From the NCBI RefSeq assembly GCF_003119115.1, contig NZ_CP022364.1, positions 458,501-522,500 of the forward strand: a stretch of DNA of 64,000 nt, in the 5' to 3' direction. The stretch is from Azospirillum sp. TSH58. GTDB lineage: Bacteria > Pseudomonadota > Alphaproteobacteria > Azospirillales > Azospirillaceae. This document shows, in pieces, positions 61,581-64,000 of the stretch. The translations under genes and the position numbers were made by a program. Position 1 is the stretch's first letter. Every line of letters begins with the position of its first letter. The notes under the pieces were generated by a model. The model had not been told where the DNA came from, searched no databases, and worked only from the letters and a program-made list of their open reading frames with translations.

Positions 61581-61609
61581 ACTTTTTAAATGACCCTGTT
61601 CTCTATCCG

Positions 61610-61644
61610 GCTTATCGGATATGCGGGTCGAGCTTATCGGATAT
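61610..61644. repeat. 13-bp direct repeat GCTTATCGGATAT
   Basis: Copies at 61610-61622 and 61632-61644 are 22 bases apart, about two helical turns. The first also forms part of an inverted repeat TATCCG-N6-CGGATA (61604-61621). This spacing suits cooperative binding of a regulator, but no known site is matched. Confidence 0.4.
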
Positions 61645-61721
61645 AGGGATCGCGAGCCTGCCGATAAAGCCGCGAACGCTTCGTTTTCATTGGGGAAAAG
61701 GAGAATGGGGAAAAAAGAGAA

Positions 61722-61798
<77 letters not shown>

Positions 61799-61963
61799 GC
61801 AACGCGGCGAAGTGAAACGCGCAAGAACAAGCGTCCGTGTCATAGGATCGCAGCGCGGTTTCCGGGGCCACGCCCCGTCGCCGATGGGCGGTTTCTAGCC
61901 GCCCGACGCATGACGTGTCAATCACGAATTTGAAAAACGGCGGGCGATAAGGATCGGGCGCGC

Positions 61964-62038
61964 TGGTGGGCGATGAGGGTTTCGAACCCCCGACCCTCTC
62001 GGTGTAAACGAGATGCTCTACCGCTGAGCTAATCGCCC
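61964..62038 (-). tRNA. tRNA-Val (TAC)
   Basis: The minus strand forms a 75-base cloverleaf: acceptor GGGCGAT pairing ATCGCCC, D-arm GCTC-GAGC, anticodon stem TCTCG-CGAGA with loop TTTACAC giving anticodon TAC, T-loop TTCGAAA. The discriminator is A73 and CCA is encoded. It lies 165 bases upstream of tRNA-Asp on the same strand. Confidence 0.95.
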
Positions 62039-62160
62039 GCGCCGCCTCGTCGCCCGGACATGTCATCCAGACAACGCAAAGCCGGCCGGACCATGCCGAC
62101 CGACGCGCACTATGCCCGGAATGCCTTATCCGTTCAAGCCGTCATCTTGTCAGGCCGTCA

Positions 62161-62433
62161 TCACTTCAGGCCGTCCTTCAGCGTCTTGCCCGGCTTGAAC
62201 TTCGGCAGCTTCGATGCGGGGATGGCGATCTTCTCGCCGGTGCGCGGGTTGCGGCCCTCGCTGGCGGCGCGTTCGGACACCGCAAAGGTGCCAAAGCCGA
62301 CCAGACGAACCTCCTCCCCATTTTTGAGCGAGTCGGCGATGCCGTCGAAAACGGCGTCGACCGCCTTGGTGGCATCGGTTTTGGACAAACCCACGGCGTC
62401 GGCGACGTGCGCCACCAGATCGTTCTTGTTCAC
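62161..62433 (-). CDS. hupB: DNA-binding protein HU
   Basis: HU is a small histone-like protein that bends and compacts DNA. The 90-residue product has NKNDLVAHVADAVGLSKTDATKAVDAVFDGI, GFGTFAVSERAASEGRNPRTGEKIAIPASKLPKFKPGKTLK, including the DNA-binding arm signature. The start is a GTG at 62433 with a strong GGGGGGAAG site. It lies downstream of lon, the usual order. Confidence 0.97.
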   Translation of the reverse strand: MNKNDLVAHVADAVGLSKTDATKAVDAVFDGIADSLKNGEEVRLVGFGTFAVSERAASEGRNPRTGEKIAIPASKLPKFKPGKTLKDGLK

Positions 62434-62518
62434 TTACTTCCCCCCTTCTCAATCCGGCAAAGAAAATGGAAGCAAAGCCGCCCAATGACTTCACGCATTC
62501 AAACGATAAACGCGACAT

Positions 62519-62549
62519 CGCCCGCCCGTCAATTGCAGACGGGCGGGCG
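62519..62549 (-). terminator. Strong hairpin between lon and hupB
   Basis: A perfect 12-bp stem CGCCCGCCCGTC/GACGGGCGGGCG with a seven-base loop lies 49 bases after the lon stop. It has no T-run on the minus side, so it may be a Rho-aided end, an mRNA stabiliser or part of the hupB leader. Just before it, GCGCTTTAA occurs twice 11 bases apart (62565-62573 and 62576-62584). Confidence 0.45.
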
Positions 62550-62597
62550 ATGCGAAGCATGGTAGCGCTTTAAGGGCGCTTTAAACGCCGGGCGTGA

Positions 62598-64000
62598 TCA
62601 GTGACGCAGCACCTCGCCGCCGCCATCGGGCTGCGGCTTGGCGACCGCCGGCTCGACCGCCTCCGGCTCCTTCCACTCGATCGGCTCGAGCGCCCGAACC
62701 AGGGCGTGCTTGAGGACGTCGTCGACCGTGCTGACCGGGATGATCTCCAGGCCGCGCTTCACGTTGTCCGGAATGTCGGCGAGGTCCTTCTCGTTGTCGT
62801 TCGGGATCAGCACATGCTTGAGACCGCCGCGCAGGGCGGCCAGCAGCTTCTCCTTCAGACCGCCGATGGGCAGCACCCGGCCGCGCAGGGTGATCTCGCC
62901 GGTCATCGCCACGTCCTTGCGGACCGCGATGCCGGTGAGCACCGAGACGATCGAGGTGATCATCGCCACGCCCGCCGACGGGCCGTCCTTCGGGGTGGCG
63001 CCTTCGGGCACGTGGACGTGGATGTCCCGCTTCTCGAAGAGCGTCGGCTTGATGCCGAAGGCGGTGGCCCGCGACTTGACGTAGCTCTCCGCCGCCTGGA
63101 CCGACTCCTTCATGACGTCGCCGAGCTTGCCGGTGGTGGTCACGCGCCCCTTGCCGGGCAGGCTGACCGCCTCGATGGACAGCAGCTCGCCGCCCACTTC
63201 CGTCCAGGCCAGACCGGTGGTGACGCCCACCAGATCCTCCAGTTCCGCCTCGCCGAAGTGGAAGCGGCGGACGCCGGCGTACTTGTCCAGGTTCCGGCGG
63301 GTGACCGAGACCTTGGCGCCGGGGGAGCCCTTCATCAGGATCTCCTTCACGGCCTTGCGGCAGAGGTTGGCGATCTCGCGCTCCAGGCTGCGGACGCCGG
63401 CCTCCCGCGTGTAGTAGCGGATCAGGTCGCGCAGCGCGTCGTCGGAGATGGCGAACTCGCCCTTCTTCAGGCCGTTGGCCTCCACCTGCTTTTCGATCAG
63501 GTGGCGCTTGGAGATCTCGACCTTCTCATCCTCGGTGTAGCCGGCGACGCGGATGATCTCCATGCGGTCCAGCAACGGCTGCGGCATGCGCATCGTGTTG
63601 GCCGTGCAGACGAACATCACGTCCGACAGGTCGTAGTCGACCTCCAGGTAATGGTCGTTGAAGGTGCCGTTCTGCTCGGGGTCGAGGACCTCCAGCAGAG
63701 CCGACGACGGGTCGCCGCGCCAGTCGGCGCCGAGCTTGTCGATCTCGTCCAGCAGGAACAGCGGGTTGGACGACTTCGCCTTCTTCATGCCCTGGATGAC
63801 CTTGCCGGGCATGGAACCGATGTAGGTGCGGCGGTGGCCGCGGACCTCGGCCTCGTCCCGCACGCCGCCCAGCGACATGCGCACGAAGTTGCGGCCGGTG
63901 GACTTGGCGATCGACTTGCCGAGCGAGGTCTTGCCGACGCCGGGCGGGCCGACGAGGCAGAGGATCGGCCCCTTCACCTTGTTCATGCGGTTCTGCACCG
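62598..64000 (-). CDS. lon: ATP-dependent protease La, C-terminal part (partial)
   Basis: Lon degrades misfolded and regulatory proteins. The window holds about 467 residues up to the stop; the gene continues beyond 64000. Present are Walker [24 protein letters not shown] (Walker B), the arginine-finger region, and the protease domain with catalytic Ser in [14 protein letters not shown] and Lys in [14 protein letters not shown]. The end EVLRH follows a proline/glutamate-rich tail. The substrate-recognition N-domain is outside the window. Confidence 0.96.
   Translation of the reverse strand, partial: VQNRMNKVKGPILCLVGPPGVGKTSLGKSIAKSTGRNFVRMSLGGVRDEAEVRGHRRTYIGSMPGKVIQGMKKAKSSNPLFLLDEIDKLGADWRGDPSSALLEVLDPEQNGTFNDHYLEVDYDLSDVMFVCTANTMRMPQPLLDRMEIIRVAGYTEDEKVEISKRHLIEKQVEANGLKKGEFAISDDALRDLIRYYTREAGVRSLEREIANLCRKAVKEILMKGSPGAKVSVTRRNLDKYAGVRRFHFGEAELEDLVGVTTGLAWTEVGGELLSIEAVSLPGKGRVTTTGKLGDVMKESVQAAESYVKSRATAFGIKPTLFEKRDIHVHVPEGATPKDGPSAGVAMITSIVSVLTGIAVRKDVAMTGEITLRGRVLPIGGLKEKLLAALRGGLKHVLIPNDNEKDLADIPDNVKRGLEIIPVSTVDDVLKHALVRALEPIEWKEPEAVEPAVAKPQPDGGGEVLRH

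Larger units (their letters stand above)
61376..61721. other. 346-base region upstream of nuoA
   Basis: No gene is supported. The region is lower in GC than its surroundings and should contain the nuo promoter; a TATATT (minus strand, near 61489) is a possible -10, without a good -35. It carries several inverted and direct repeats listed separately: TTGGTAATACCAA, GAAAGCG/CGCTTTC and a repeated GCTTATCGGATAT. Next to tRNA-Asp lies an A/G-rich tandem (two copies of ATGGGGAAAA-like sequence) that gives a T-rich tail to the tRNA transcript. Confidence 0.6.

Overview
This window reads as a chromosomal housekeeping region of a GC-rich alphaproteobacterium, most likely Azospirillum (A. brasilense group). 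The reasons are the overlapping trpG-trpD-trpC cluster (the TrpG protein matches what I remember of A. brasilense TrpG; no search was run), the run nuoN-birA-coaX-rnj-mce-DUF1467-proS-lolCD, LpxI instead of LpxH, a LexA-type GAAC-N7-GAAC operator, and very high GC at third codon positions throughout. I see no insertion sequence, prophage, CRISPR array, rRNA or toxin-antitoxin module.

Layout. 1-5631: the 3' end of trpE, four unrelated small genes (a membrane protein, a metallochaperone-like HMA protein, a YibQ-type deacetylase, a secreted protein), then trpGDC. 5667-8691: acetyltransferase, moaC and moeA (molybdenum cofactor), lexA with its own SOS operator. 8717-13882: comEC, gltX, gltA. 13875-16722: small membrane ORF, glutathione S-transferase, LysR regulator with a perfect palindrome in its promoter, acetyltransferase, glyoxalase I. 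16761-30435 (minus strand): the envelope and translation block rpsB-tsf-pyrH-frr-uppS-cdsA-dxr-rseP-bamA-skp, a terminator, then fabZ-lpxA-lpxI-lpxB; lpxD is not in its usual place. 30658-38834: dnaE, a lipoprotein, an EamA exporter, an exported dienelactone-hydrolase-like protein, lolD and lolC. 38983-39100: REP-like inverted repeats. 39157-46931: proS, two uncharacterised genes, a possible small RNA, tag, a DUF1467 protein, mce, rnj, coaX, birA. 46928-61375: the complete 14-gene complex I operon nuoA-N, whose last gene overlaps birA, so coaX and rnj are probably co-transcribed. 61722-64000: tRNA-Asp, tRNA-Val, hupB and the C-terminal two thirds of lon.

How the genes work together. The minus-strand block from rpsB to lpxB couples ribosome and nucleotide functions with isoprenoid, phospholipid, lipid A and outer-membrane protein biogenesis. 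LolC/LolD add lipoprotein export. The nuo operon supplies NADH-driven proton pumping and gltA feeds it.

Most of the window is ordinary core genome and I found no clear new multi-gene system. The points most worth a second look are a histidine/aspartate-rich insertion in NuoL, an orphan intrinsic terminator with anti-Shine-Dalgarno segments that may mark a small RNA (about 42103-42200), a perfect GntR/FadR-type operator upstream of nuoA, a perfect 19-bp palindrome at the lysR promoter, and the absence of lpxD between skp and fabZ.
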